Assembly (NCBI RefSeq): GCF_006337125.1
Contig: NZ_CP040887.1
Coordinates: 3,286,001-3,350,000 of the forward strand
Direction: 5' to 3'
Length of the DNA: 64,000 nt
From: Serinicoccus chungangensis
Lineage (GTDB): Bacteria > Actinomycetota > Actinomycetes > Actinomycetales > Dermatophilaceae
In this document: positions 15,462 through 23,466 of the stretch, piece by piece
Position numbering within the stretch: position 1 is the stretch's first letter
How the letters are laid out: each line of letters begins with the position of its first letter
The notes under the pieces: model-generated
Database searches by the model: none
What the model saw: the letters and a program-made list of their open reading frames with translations, nothing else
Told to the model about the DNA's origin: nothing
Made by a program: the position numbers and the translations under genes

Positions 15462-16772
15462 TCATGCGACGGCGTGGGCGGCGAGGTGGCGGGTGGACCG
15501 CTCGCTGACATCGTCGGAGGCGGCGGCGTCGGCGGAAGGCCCAGGCCCGCCCGCGCCCTCGCCCTGCTCCGCCCACCCGTGCGCCAGGGTGACGACGTCA
15601 CCGACGACGACGACGGCGGGCGAGGTGACGCCCACCTGCTCGGCCCGACCGGCGATGTCGGCGAGCGTGCCGAGGGTGACCCGCTGCTCGGCGGTCCAGC
15701 CGCGCTCGACGATGCCCACCGGGCAGGCCTCCGGCCGCCCCGCGGCGACCAGACGGGAGGCGGTCTCGCGCAGCCCGGCGACCCCCATGAGCACGACGAG
15801 GGTGTGGTCGGTGCCCGTGGGCAGCCCGGGGAGCTCCTCGTGCCCGGTCACGACGGTGAAGCCACGCGCCAGCCCGCGGTGGGTGACCGGGATGCCCGCC
15901 GCGGCGGGGACGGACACGGCGCTGGTGATGCCCGGGACGACCTCGACCGGCACCCCCGCCTCCTCGCACGCCGCCCGCTCCTCGCCACCGCGGCCGAGGA
16001 CGTAGGGGTCGCCGCCCTTGAGCCGCACGACCCCCTGCCCCCGCCGGGCCTCCTCGACGAGGATGCGGTTGATCTCCTCCTGCGGCACCGGGTGGTGCTG
16101 CGGCTGCTTGCCCACGTCGACGACGCGCACGGTCTCGGGCAGCCGGGCCAGCACCGCCTGCGGGACCAACCGGTCGGCCACGACGACGTCGGCCGCCGCC
16201 AGCAGGGTGGTGGCGCGGCGGGTGAGCAGCTGCTCCTCGCCCGGACCCGCGCCGACGAGCGCGACCCAGCCGCCGTGCGGGCGCCGGGCACGCAGGTCGA
16301 CGACGCCTCCGGTGAGGTGGTCGGCGAGGTCGGTGCGGATGCCCGCCGCACGGCGCGGGTCGCCCCCGGCGTGCACGGCGACCCGGACCTCCCCGGCGGG
16401 GGTCGGTACGGCGGCACGGGCCGGGACCTGCGCGCTCCCCGCGGCCGCGTCCCCGGCGCTCACGCAGAAGGTATGCCGTGCCTCGGCGTCCGCCGCGACC
16501 CGGCGGTCCGTCTCCGGGTCGCCGGTCGCGGTGTGCACGAGGAAGGCGCCGTCGAGGTCGCGGGCACCGGCATACCGGCGCGGGGTCCACGACAGGGTGG
16601 TGCGCTCGGACAGCGACGCGGTGAGCGCGGGGCACAGCTCGGGGCTGACGACCTCGACCGCGGCGCCCTCGGCGAGCAGGTCGGCGACCCGGCGGGCAGT
16701 GACGGGCCCGCCGCCCACGGCGACGACGCGCCGCCCCGACAGGGACAGCCCCAGCAGGAACGGTCCGCTCAT
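15462..16772 (-). CDS. cobA: Bifunctional precorrin-2 dehydrogenase / uroporphyrinogen-III C-methyltransferase
   Basis: 436 aa. Residues 1-150 are a SirC/CysG-N Rossmann domain (GLSLSGRRVVAVGGGPVTARR). About 165-405 are the SAM-dependent methyltransferase: WVALVGAGPGEEQLLT, VVRLKGGDPYVLGRGGEE, VVPGITSAVSVPAAAGIPVTHR region and VGIVERGW. The protein makes precorrin-2 from uroporphyrinogen III and oxidises it to sirohydrochlorin; the ferrochelatase step is left to the next gene, unlike trifunctional CysG. The start overlaps cysH by 4 nt. A charged Ala/Ser-rich tail of about 35 residues is not conserved in the family. Confidence 0.87.
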   Translation of the reverse strand: MSGPFLLGLSLSGRRVVAVGGGPVTARRVADLLAEGAAVEVVSPELCPALTASLSERTTLSWTPRRYAGARDLDGAFLVHTATGDPETDRRVAADAEARHTFCVSAGDAAAGSAQVPARAAVPTPAGEVRVAVHAGGDPRRAAGIRTDLADHLTGGVVDLRARRPHGGWVALVGAGPGEEQLLTRRATTLLAAADVVVADRLVPQAVLARLPETVRVVDVGKQPQHHPVPQEEINRILVEEARRGQGVVRLKGGDPYVLGRGGEERAACEEAGVPVEVVPGITSAVSVPAAAGIPVTHRGLARGFTVVTGHEELPGLPTGTDHTLVVLMGVAGLRETASRLVAAGRPEACPVGIVERGWTAEQRVTLGTLADIAGRAEQVGVTSPAVVVVGDVVTLAHGWAEQGEGAGGPGPSADAAASDDVSERSTRHLAAHAVA

Positions 16773-17536
16773 GACGCCTCCCTCTCGCGCTCGTCGGCTG
16801 CCGGCCCGCCGTGCAGGCCGCACTCGGTCTTGGCGGAGCCCGACCAGCGGCCCGCCCTCGGGTCCTCGCCCGGGGCGACCCTGCGGGTGCACGGGCCGCA
16901 CCCGATCGAAGGGTAGCCCTGGTCCAGCAGCGGGTTGGCCGGCAGGTCGTGGAGCTCGGCGTAGAGCGCGAGCTCCGCGTCGCTCCAGGCGGCCAGCGGG
17001 TTGATCTTGACCACCCCGAACGACTCGTCGAAGGCCACCAGCGGCGTGCCCGCCCGGGTCGGGCTCTCGGCCCGGCGGACGCCGGTGACCCACGCGTCGT
17101 AGCCGGCCAGCGCCCGGCGCAGCGGCTCGACCTTGCGCAGGGCGCAGCAGGCGCCGGGGTCACGCTCGTGCAGCCGCGGCCCGAGCTCGGCGTCCTGCTC
17201 GGCCACGGTGCGCTGCGGGCGCACGTCGACGACGGTGACGTCGAGCTGCGCGGCGACGCGGTCGCGGGTCTGCAGGGTCTGCTCGAAGTGGTAGCCGGTG
17301 TCGAGGAACAGCACGTCGACGCCCGGCCGGTGCCGCGAGGCCAGGTGCGGCAGCACCGCCTCGGCCATGCTCGAGGTCACCGCCAGCCGCTTGCCGAAGG
17401 TCCGGGCGGCCCAGGCCAGCACGGTGTCGGCGTCGGCGTCGATCAGCTCCTCCGCGGCCTCGGCGGCGAGGGCCCGCAGCCGCGCGCGCTGGTCGCGCTC
17501 GGTCGGGGACGCCAGGTGCAGGGTGGTCGTGCTCAT
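16769..17536 (-). CDS. cysH: Adenylylsulfate (APS) reductase CysH, [4Fe-4S] type
   Basis: 255 aa. A PAPS/APS reductase fold with SSMAEAVL near 55, LDTGYHFEQTL at 79-89 and the catalytic ECGLH (Cys239). Cysteine pairs C130-C131 and C213-x-x-C216 mark the [4Fe-4S]-containing APS reductase rather than the cluster-free PAPS enzyme. It reduces activated sulfate to sulfite. ATG 17536 is preferred over GTG 17542 because GAGG lies 6 nt upstream of it. It is the first gene of the siroheme operon and is preceded by a Cys leader peptide. No sulfite reductase or sulfate adenylyltransferase gene is in this window. Confidence 0.9.
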   Translation of the reverse strand: MSTTTLHLASPTERDQRARLRALAAEAAEELIDADADTVLAWAARTFGKRLAVTSSMAEAVLPHLASRHRPGVDVLFLDTGYHFEQTLQTRDRVAAQLDVTVVDVRPQRTVAEQDAELGPRLHERDPGACCALRKVEPLRRALAGYDAWVTGVRRAESPTRAGTPLVAFDESFGVVKINPLAAWSDAELALYAELHDLPANPLLDQGYPSIGCGPCTRRVAPGEDPRAGRWSGSAKTECGLHGGPAADEREREAS

Positions 17537-17647
17537 GGTCACCTCGGGGTATGTCGCTGGGCTGGGTCGCGCGTCGCGGCGCAGGCGGGCCGTGGTCGGC
17601 CCCGGCGCTGCGGCGGGTCCGCGGCGACCCGGTGGGGCGGAGGGGGT

Positions 17648-17734
17648 TCAGCGACAGGGGCACATCAGCATGCTGCTGACGCGCAGGAGGTCCACTTCGT
17701 GGCAGGTCGTGAGGTGCCAACCCCGGGAGAGCAT
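17648..17734 (-). CDS. 28-aa sulfur-operon leader peptide
   Basis: A small ORF, ATG at 17734, whose product ends HEVDLLRVSSMLMCPCR. The segment VDLLRVSS followed by closely spaced Cys codons is the signature of the putative leader peptides found upstream of actinobacterial sulfur-assimilation genes, where ribosome pausing at Cys codons is thought to sense cysteine. It lies 111 nt upstream of cysH on the same strand. The spacer contains potential hairpins (for example GGGCCG-TGGT-CGGCCC and long-range GGGTCGC/GCGACCC arms) that could be alternative attenuator structures. The peptide match is seen; the regulation is inferred. Confidence 0.75.
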   Translation of the reverse strand: MLSRGWHLTTCHEVDLLRVSSMLMCPCR

Positions 17735-17804
17735 GCACCCATCATGCCCAGTTATCCGTACGGTCACAAGTCGTTGGGTCGCCCTCCACCCCCACCCCCC
17801 TCCC

Positions 17805-17899
17805 CACACCGGACGCGTCGTCAGCACACACCGGACGCGCCTCGGGGCCGCACAGGACGCGCGGCCAGCTCGCACCGGACGCGCGAGCCGCATACCGGA
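17805..17899. repeat. Degenerate short tandem array, CACCGGACGCG core
   Basis: Four to five imperfect units of about 22-25 nt, each with (C)ACCGGACGCG or a close variant, fill the spacer between the sulfur leader region and the ytrA-type gene. The 16-mer GCACCGGACGCGCGAG at 17872-17887 recurs exactly at 51627-51642. Confidence 0.55.
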
Positions 17900-17903
17900 C
17901 CAG

Positions 17904-17953
17904 GGTTGACGCCGCGCCACGTCCTGTGGTTCATTAGTTAAGTAATGAACCAC
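17904..17953 (+). promoter_or_regulatory. Promoter with 32-nt palindromic operator for the YtrA-type regulator operon
   Basis: TTGACG at 17904-17909 resembles a -35 box. Starting 12 nt later is a perfect inverted repeat: CTGTGGTTCATTA at 17922-17934, spacer GTTAAG, and its complement at 17941-17953, which ends 14 nt before the start codon. The very AT-rich centre overlaps the expected -10 region. It is a probable autoregulatory site for the GntR protein encoded next. Confidence 0.75.
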
Positions 17954-17967
17954 AGAAGCGAGCGCTG

Positions 17968-18339
17968 ATGTTCGACGGACGGGACCCCATCTACCTGCAG
18001 ATCGCCGAGGCGATCCGCGGGGAGATCCTCACCGGCGCCCTGCAGGAGGGGAACCAGGTGATGTCCACCACGCAGTACGCCACGACCTACCGCATCAACC
18101 CCGCCACCGCCGCCAAGGCGTTCGCCGAGCTGGTCGCCGAGGAGGTCCTCGTCAAGCAGCGCGGCGTCGGGATGTTCGTCGCCGAGGGCGCGACGAGCCG
18201 GTTGCGCGCCACCCGGAGGGAGGCGTTCTTCGACGAGCGCCTCGCCCCCGTCGTGCGCGAGGCCGCCGCCCTCGGGATCACCGCCGCCGAGCTGACGGCA
18301 TACCTGCACACCCACCTCGACCAGGAGGACGACCGATGA
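17968..18339 (+). CDS. GntR-family regulator, YtrA subfamily
   Basis: 123 aa, the short YtrA type. An N-terminal winged helix (DPIYLQIAEAIRGEILTGAL, MSTTQYATTYRINPATAAKA, FVAEGATS wing) is followed by about 45 residues of helices for dimerisation. There is no large effector domain. These regulators usually repress an adjacent ABC transporter. Here the stop overlaps the ATP-binding gene start by 4 nt, and a perfect 13-bp inverted repeat lies in its promoter. Confidence 0.88.
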   Translation: MFDGRDPIYLQIAEAIRGEILTGALQEGNQVMSTTQYATTYRINPATAAKAFAELVAEEVLVKQRGVGMFVAEGATSRLRATRREAFFDERLAPVVREAAALGITAAELTAYLHTHLDQEDDR

Positions 18340-19217
18340 CCGGCCTCTCCGTGACCACCCGGGACGCCACCGTCCGGTATGGCGCCACGCGCGCCCTCGA
18401 CGGCGTCACCCTCGACCTCGCGCCGGGACGCATCCACGGCCTGCTCGGCCGCAACGGCGCCGGCAAGACCACCCTGCTGTCGCTCCTCGCGAGCTTCCAG
18501 CAGCCCAGCTCGGGGGCGGTCGCCCTGGACGGGCGTGACCCCTTCGAGGACGAGAGCCTCATGCAGGACACGTGCCTCATGCGGGCCACCGGCGACCTCG
18601 CGGCGGACCTGAAGGTCCGCGACATCCTGCGCCTGCACCAGACGGGCCGCCCCCGCTTCGACCGGGACCTGGCCGACCACCTGCTCGACCGGTTCGACAT
18701 CCCGCGGGGCCGCCGCCTCGCCCGTCTCTCCCGCGGGCAGCAGTCCGCGGTCGCGGCGACCCTCGGCCTGGCCAGCCGCGCGCCGCTCACCATGCTCGAC
18801 GAGGTGCACCTCGGCATGGACGCCCCCACGCGGCAGGAGTTCACCGAGGCGCTGCTGGCGGACTTCGCCGAGCACCCCCGGACGATCCTCGTCTCCAGCC
18901 ACCTCATCCACGAGATCGAGCACGTGCTCGAGACCGTCACGATCCTGCACCGGGGTCGGGTGGTCCTCTCGGAGGAGGCGGACGACCTGCGCGCCCAGGG
19001 CACCACCGTCACCGGCCGCGCCGACCGCGTCGAGGCGATGACCCGGGACCTGCGGGTCGTCGGCCGGCGCGACCTCGGCCCGACCCGCGAGGCCACCGTG
19101 CTGGGCCGACCTCACCCCGCCTGGGTCACCGAGGCCGACCGCCAGGGCCTGCAGCTGGGCGCCGTCCCGCTGCAGGACCTCCTGATCCACCTCACGAGCG
19201 ACAAGGACGCAGCATGA
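18336..19217 (+). CDS. ABC transporter ATP-binding protein
   Basis: 293 aa. Walker A GRNGAGKTT at 38-46, signature LSRGQQS at 131-137, Walker B LTMLDE with D155-E156, and a switch His in VSSHLIHEIE. The D-loop region reads HLGMD, slightly unusual. The C-terminal 70 residues are a non-catalytic extension. It is the middle gene of a regulator-ATPase-membrane protein operon, with 4-nt overlaps on both sides. It probably moves a peptide antibiotic, lipid or other membrane-active compound, as in other YtrA-linked systems; the substrate is unknown. Confidence 0.88.
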   Translation: MTGLSVTTRDATVRYGATRALDGVTLDLAPGRIHGLLGRNGAGKTTLLSLLASFQQPSSGAVALDGRDPFEDESLMQDTCLMRATGDLAADLKVRDILRLHQTGRPRFDRDLADHLLDRFDIPRGRRLARLSRGQQSAVAATLGLASRAPLTMLDEVHLGMDAPTRQEFTEALLADFAEHPRTILVSSHLIHEIEHVLETVTILHRGRVVLSEEADDLRAQGTTVTGRADRVEAMTRDLRVVGRRDLGPTREATVLGRPHPAWVTEADRQGLQLGAVPLQDLLIHLTSDKDAA

Positions 19218-20080
19218 GCACGCCCTCGAGCCCCGGACCGTCCACCAGCCCGGGCCGACCCACCGCCTCCGTCGCCCAGAGGTCGGCGCCGGCGGACGCA
19301 CCCGCGCAGGCAGCGCCCGGAGAGACGCCCGGTGGCGCCACCGTGGCGGCGACGGCCGTCGCGCCCTGGGTGCGGCTGACCCGGTACGTCCTGCGCTGCC
19401 TCCTCGGCATCACGGCCGGCACCGTGGTCGTGCTCGCCGTCGCGTGGGCGGCCGCCGTCGGGCTGGCGGCCGGCGGCGTGGATCTCGTGGCCCAGATCAC
19501 GCACTACGCCACCGTCTCGACGGTGCCGTGGGTGGCGTTCACCGCGCTCGTCATCGGCGTCGGTGCCCAGGTGCGTCACTACGTCCACGCCGGCTTCACC
19601 CGTCGAGCCGTGACGGTGGCCGGGCTGGTCAGCTCGCTGGTCGTGGCGGTGGTGTTCGCCGTCGCCACGACGCTGCTGGACCGCGTCGGGCTCGGGCTGG
19701 TGGCGTCGGCCCTCGGGGTCGACCTCTTCCTCCAGACGGCACCGTGGTGGGTGCTGCTCGGTGCGATGTTCCTGGTCTGCCTGACCGGGGCGGTGTGCGG
19801 TGTGCTCGTCGGCGCCAGCTTCGCCCGGTGGGGCGGGTGGGCGACGTTGTTGCTCCCGCTGACGGCGGGCCTGCCGTTCTTCGTCCAGGACGTCCTCACC
19901 CGGTCGGTGACCTTGCGCGGTGAGGGCGCGGGAGGTCCGCCCAGCTGGCTGGAGCAGGTGCAGGCGGCACTCCCGACGGTGCCGACCCTGGCGCTGTCGC
20001 TGCTCGTCCTCGGCCTCACCGTCGCCGGGACCTGGCTGGTCCTCCGCCGGCTCCCCCTCCCCCCTCGCGCCTCCGCCTGA
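19214..20080 (+). CDS. ABC transporter membrane subunit (YtrA-linked)
   Basis: 288 aa. A 50-residue Pro/Ser/Ala-rich cytoplasmic N-terminus is followed by about six hydrophobic segments (roughly 60-82, 93-110, 125-150, 165-185, 195-225 and 255-275). There is no recognisable enzymatic motif. By position (overlapping the ATPase gene) it should be the permease. It ends at 20080, just before the first 68-nt palindromic element. Confidence 0.7.
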   Translation: MSTPSSPGPSTSPGRPTASVAQRSAPADAPAQAAPGETPGGATVAATAVAPWVRLTRYVLRCLLGITAGTVVVLAVAWAAAVGLAAGGVDLVAQITHYATVSTVPWVAFTALVIGVGAQVRHYVHAGFTRRAVTVAGLVSSLVVAVVFAVATTLLDRVGLGLVASALGVDLFLQTAPWWVLLGAMFLVCLTGAVCGVLVGASFARWGGWATLLLPLTAGLPFFVQDVLTRSVTLRGEGAGGPPSWLEQVQAALPTVPTLALSLLVLGLTVAGTWLVLRRLPLPPRASA

Positions 20081-20157
20081 GCCAGACGCGAGCCCCGCGG
20101 GCGCCAGCTGAGCTCGCCAGCGGTCCTTTCGCCCAGGGCACTCGTGGCCGGCGGGGT

Positions 20158-20225
20158 CCTGAGCAGAGAAGGGCTCCCCGCTCGGGGGATGTAGCACCTG
20201 CGTCGAGCACTTTCCTCTGCTCAGG
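20158..20225. repeat. 68-nt palindromic intergenic element, copy 1
   Basis: Arms CCTGAGCAGAGAA at 20158-20170 and its near-complement ending TCTGCTCAGG at 20225. It has the same total length (68 nt) and arm sequences as copies at 23902-23969 and 45110-45177; the centre is partly conserved (CTCGGGGG, CCTGCG). It lies between convergent genes, and the right arm overlaps the EamA stop codon. Confidence 0.8.
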
Positions 20226-21183
20226 TCGCGCGGGGTGGCGAGCAAGCCGTCGTGACCGGCACCCCGTCGCCGTCGACCCCCGCGGGCGCCAGCCCGGCAG
20301 CGGCGTGCTCGGGGCGACCCCGCCGGGCCGCCCAGAGCACGCCGCCCACGACGAGCGCCCCGCCGGCGAGCTCGAGCGCCGTCGGCCGCTCGCCGAGCAC
20401 CCACCACGCCGCCGAGATGCCGACGACCGGCACGAGCATCGAGAAGGGTGCGACGACGCCGGCCGGGTGGCGGGCCATGAGCCACACCCAGATCCCGGAG
20501 CCGACGACCGTGCCGAGCACGACCGTGTAGGTCAGGCCCAGCCAGGCCGGCAGCGCGGCCGCCGTGCCGGACGTCGCGAGCGCGGCCCAGATCTGGCCCG
20601 GCCCCTCGACCAGCACCGACACGACGAGCATCGGCAGCGGCGGCACGACCGACATCCACAGCGTGAGGTGCAACGGGTTCGGCGGGGCGGCGAGCCGGCT
20701 GGAGAGGTTGCCGATCGCCCACCCGAACGCCCCGAGCACGACGAGCAGGAAGGGCACGAGCTGCCCGGCGCTGCCGTCGGCCCGGCTGGCCCCGACGACG
20801 ACCAGCCCCAGCACCGCGACGCCCACGCCGACCGCGCGGCGCGGGGTGAGGCGCTCCCCCAGCAGCAGCACCCCCAGCAGCACGGTGAACGGTGCGGACG
20901 CCTGCAGCACCAGCGAGGCCAGACCGGCGGGGAAGCCCGCGGCCATCCCGAGGTAGAGCCCGACGAACTGCAGCGTCCCGAACCCGAGCCCGTAGCCCAC
21001 CAGCCACCGCACCGGCACCTGCGGCCGGGGCACCAGCAGGAGGGTCGGCACCGCCAGCACCGCGAAGCGCAGCGCGACGAGGAACAGCGGCGGGAAGTGC
21101 TCCAGCGAGGCGTGGATGGCCAGGAAGTTCAGCCCCCAGAGCGCTGCGACCAGGACGGCGAGGAGGGTGTGGCGCAGCGGCAT
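20221..21183 (-). CDS. EamA/DMT-family transporter
   Basis: 320 aa. Ten hydrophobic segments in two EamA repeats: the first begins TLLAVLVAALWGLNFLAIHA; the second contains GAFGWAIGNLSSRLA and VVAPFSMLVPVVG. The family exports amino acids, metabolites or drugs by drug/metabolite exchange; the substrate is unknown. It is divergent from the LysR gene with a 72-nt spacer, so regulation by that LysR protein is likely. The hydrophilic C-terminus of about 30 residues is variable in the family. Confidence 0.85.
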   Translation of the reverse strand: MPLRHTLLAVLVAALWGLNFLAIHASLEHFPPLFLVALRFAVLAVPTLLLVPRPQVPVRWLVGYGLGFGTLQFVGLYLGMAAGFPAGLASLVLQASAPFTVLLGVLLLGERLTPRRAVGVGVAVLGLVVVGASRADGSAGQLVPFLLVVLGAFGWAIGNLSSRLAAPPNPLHLTLWMSVVPPLPMLVVSVLVEGPGQIWAALATSGTAAALPAWLGLTYTVVLGTVVGSGIWVWLMARHPAGVVAPFSMLVPVVGISAAWWVLGERPTALELAGGALVVGGVLWAARRGRPEHAAAGLAPAGVDGDGVPVTTACSPPRAT

Positions 21184-21255
21184 ACCTCCGAGTCTGTGCG
21201 CGACAACCGGAAAGGTCTAGCGACTCTTCATGACGTGACTACTTAGGCTGGCTTC

Positions 21256-22152
21256 ATGGACGTCCGACACCTGGAGCTGCTCCGCGAGCTGTCGGTGCGC
21301 GGCACCCTCGCCGCCGTCGCCGCCGCGACCCACCGCACGCCCTCCGCGCTCTCCCAGCAGCTGCGCACCGCCGAGCGGGACATGGGCGTCACCCTGGTCG
21401 AGCCGGTCGGGCGCGGGTTGCGGCTGACCGCCGCGGGGCAGCTGCTCGCGGACGCCGCGGACGAGGTATGCCGTGCCCACGCCCAGGTGCAGGCGCGCCT
21501 GGACGCGGCTCGTGGGGAACCCCGGGGGCGGGTCAGCATCGGCACCCTCCCCAGTGCCGGGGAGGCGCTGCTGCCCGACCTCGTCGACGCCCTGGCCGGC
21601 AGCGCGATCGAGCTGTCCCTCGACGACTTCGACCTCGCCGAGGCGGACTTCGCCACCCGCACCCTCGACGCCGACGTCGTCATCGCCCACAGCCTGCGTG
21701 GCGACGTGCCCACGGGGGCCGAGCAGCTGACCTCGCGGGTGCTCGCCCGGGAGCCCATCGACGTCGCGCTGCCGGCCGGCCACCCGCTCGCCGACCGGGA
21801 CACCCTCACCCCCGGCGACCTCGTCGGCACCACCTGGATCGGCGTGCCCGAGGGCTACCCGTTCGACACGATCCTGCTGGCCGCCGAGGCCCTCACCGGG
21901 CAGCCGCTGCACCGCGTCCAGCGGCTGCGCGACAACCCCCTCATCCGCTCGCTCGTCGCCCGCGGGGTGGGACTGGCGCTGCTGCCGCGCTTCACCACAC
22001 CGACCGACGAGCACGTCGTGCTCCGCCCCCTCGTCGGCGTCCCGGCGCGGCGTGCCGTCGTGGCCCTGTGCCGGCCCGACCGCTACGCCCGGCTCGCGGT
22101 CCGCACCGTCGTCGACGAGCTGGAGGGCATCGGCAGCGCCCTGACCGGGTGA
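21256..22152 (+). CDS. LysR-family transcriptional regulator
   Basis: 298 aa. The N-terminal winged HTH is typical: MDVRHLELLRELSVRGTLAA, TPSALSQQLRTAERDM, and VEPVGRGLRLTAAG. The effector domain (about 90-295) has the periplasmic-binding-like fold (RVSIGTLPSAGEALLPDLVD, and REPIDVALPAGHPLADRDT). It is divergent from the EamA transporter, the standard arrangement for a LysR regulator and its target. Confidence 0.88.
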   Translation: MDVRHLELLRELSVRGTLAAVAAATHRTPSALSQQLRTAERDMGVTLVEPVGRGLRLTAAGQLLADAADEVCRAHAQVQARLDAARGEPRGRVSIGTLPSAGEALLPDLVDALAGSAIELSLDDFDLAEADFATRTLDADVVIAHSLRGDVPTGAEQLTSRVLAREPIDVALPAGHPLADRDTLTPGDLVGTTWIGVPEGYPFDTILLAAEALTGQPLHRVQRLRDNPLIRSLVARGVGLALLPRFTTPTDEHVVLRPLVGVPARRAVVALCRPDRYARLAVRTVVDELEGIGSALTG

Positions 22153-22207
22153 CCGGACCGGGCCGTGCGCCGGTGCACGACCAGCCCACCGGCCGCCCCG
22201 GCCGGGC

Positions 22208-22815
22208 TCAGCCCTCGGCCACCCGCGAGGCGATCTCGAGCAGCCGCACGTAGCCGTCCAGCTCCCAGGCGGCGCGACCGACGAACAGGCCGGTGACACC
22301 GGCGATGCCGAGGAGCTCCGGGGCGTTCCCGACGTCCACCGACCCGCCGTAGAGCAGCCCGAGGACCCCGGCGCCGTGCTCACGGTCCAGCGCGGCGAAC
22401 GGCTCGGCCAGCTCCTCCACGGTCGCCGCCCGGCCGTGCTCGCCGATCGCCCAGATGGGCTCGTAGGCGATGAGCACGCGGGCCAGGTCCGCCTCGCCCA
22501 GACCGTCCAGGGCGCGGGCCACCTGCCCCAGGACGTGGTCCGTCGAGCCGCCGGCCTGCTTGACCTGCTCGCTCTCCCCGACGCAGAGGAGGGGGACCAG
22601 CCCTCGCTCCAGGACGGCGGCGACCTTCCTGCGCACCGTCTCGTCGGTCTCGCCGAAGTGCTCACGCCGTTCGGAGTGGCCGATCTCGACGAGCCGGGCG
22701 CCGGCGTCCTCGGCCTGCTGCACCGAGATCTCGCCGGTCCAGGCGCCCTCGGGCGCCCAGTGCGCGTTCTGCGCCCCCAGCACCACCGGGGAGCCCGGCC
22801 CCAGCTCGTGGCGCA
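22208..22815 (-). pseudogene. Triosephosphate-isomerase-like protein, N-terminus deleted
   Basis: From about 22815 the frame reads VRHELGPGSPVVLGAQNAHW, then AYTGEIS-like WTGEISVQQAEDAGARLVEI, GHSERREHFGE (catalytic His region), AYEPIWAIGE (catalytic Glu) and YGGSVDVGNA (phosphate loop). These are the hallmarks of a TpiA-like enzyme. The first 45-60 residues, including the NWK active-site Lys strand, are missing. Upstream sequence is instead antisense to a GntP remnant. The open frame extends to 23347 only because of GC content. The breakpoint falls at about 22800-22820. Confidence 0.78.
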
Positions 22816-22960
22816 CGGCAACGACTCGGGCTTCTGGCTCATCGGACGGTTCTGCGGCTTCGACACCGTCACCACCCTCAAGACCTGGTCGGTCATCGCC
22901 ACCGCCGTCGGCTTCATGGCCTTCGGTCTGGCCTACGTGCTCTACCTGGTCGTCGCCTGA
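22806..22960 (+). pseudogene. GntP-family permease, C-terminal remnant
   Basis: The frame ending at TGA 22958-22960 reads VAHGNDSGFWLIGRF, then CGFDTVTTLKTWSVIATAVG and a last hydrophobic helix. This is the conserved C-terminus of GntP-type gluconate or sugar-acid:H+ symporters (the NDSGFW and TLKTW motifs). The rest of the gene is absent: upstream codons are the antisense of the TIM-like gene. The remnant begins where the TIM-like fragment begins on the other strand. Confidence 0.75.
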
Positions 22961-23466
22961 CCGGCGCCCTCGGGGAGCCCGAACGCCACGGCATACTCGC
23001 CGCTCAGGTCGAGGTAGCCCTCCCAGGCGACGGTCGCCGTCTCCCCGGTGCGCACGGACTCCTCGAGCCGGTCGAGGTAGTACTCCCAGCCCGGCCCCAC
23101 GCCGGTCACGAGCGACCGGTCGGTGAGCACCTGGGCGAAGCGCAGCGTCGTGACGCCGGCCTCCTCGGACAGGCGCAGGTCGAGGGTCCACACCTGGGCG
23201 GGGTCGTCGTTCTCGTTGTGGACCCGCAGCCGGGTGGGCTCCTCGCACACCTCGATCACGTAGGTCTCCGTGGGCATCTCGTCCTCGTAGGCCCAGGTCA
23301 GGCGCACCTTGCCGGAGCTCGGGTCGCCGGTCCAGGTGGCGAACCACCGCCCCAGCCGCTCACTCTCGGTCACCGCCGCCCACACGTCCGCGACCGGCGC
23401 GCGGAAGGTGCGGGTCAGCAGCAGGTGCTCCTGCCCGTCGATGGTCTCGGGTGCTCCGGTGATCAT
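22942..23466 (-). CDS. SRPBCC/AHSA1-like protein
   Basis: 174 aa. AHSA1-type START-fold protein: LTRTFRAPVADVWAAVTESE, RLGRWFATWTGDP, a central LRVHNENDD strand pair and the C-terminal YYLDRLEESVRTG helix. It is paired with an upstream ArsR-type regulator (4-nt overlap), the common actinobacterial SRPBCC-ArsR arrangement. Function unknown; ligand binding is likely. Its last 19 nt overlap the antisense GntP remnant, so the deletion scar abuts but does not damage it. Confidence 0.82.
   Translation of the reverse strand: MITGAPETIDGQEHLLLTRTFRAPVADVWAAVTESERLGRWFATWTGDPSSGKVRLTWAYEDEMPTETYVIEVCEEPTRLRVHNENDDPAQVWTLDLRLSEEAGVTTLRFAQVLTDRSLVTGVGPGWEYYLDRLEESVRTGETATVAWEGYLDLSGEYAVAFGLPEGAGQATTR

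Noticed and set aside
17670..17752. A plus-strand short frame MLLTRRRSTSWQVV near the leader peptide
   Set aside because: It superficially resembles leader peptides but points away from cysH and lacks the VDL-RVSS-Cys ending, which is on the minus strand.
20158..20225. Simple intrinsic terminator
   Set aside because: There is no U-tract, the length is identical at three unrelated loci, and one copy lies upstream of a gene, so a terminator alone does not explain it.
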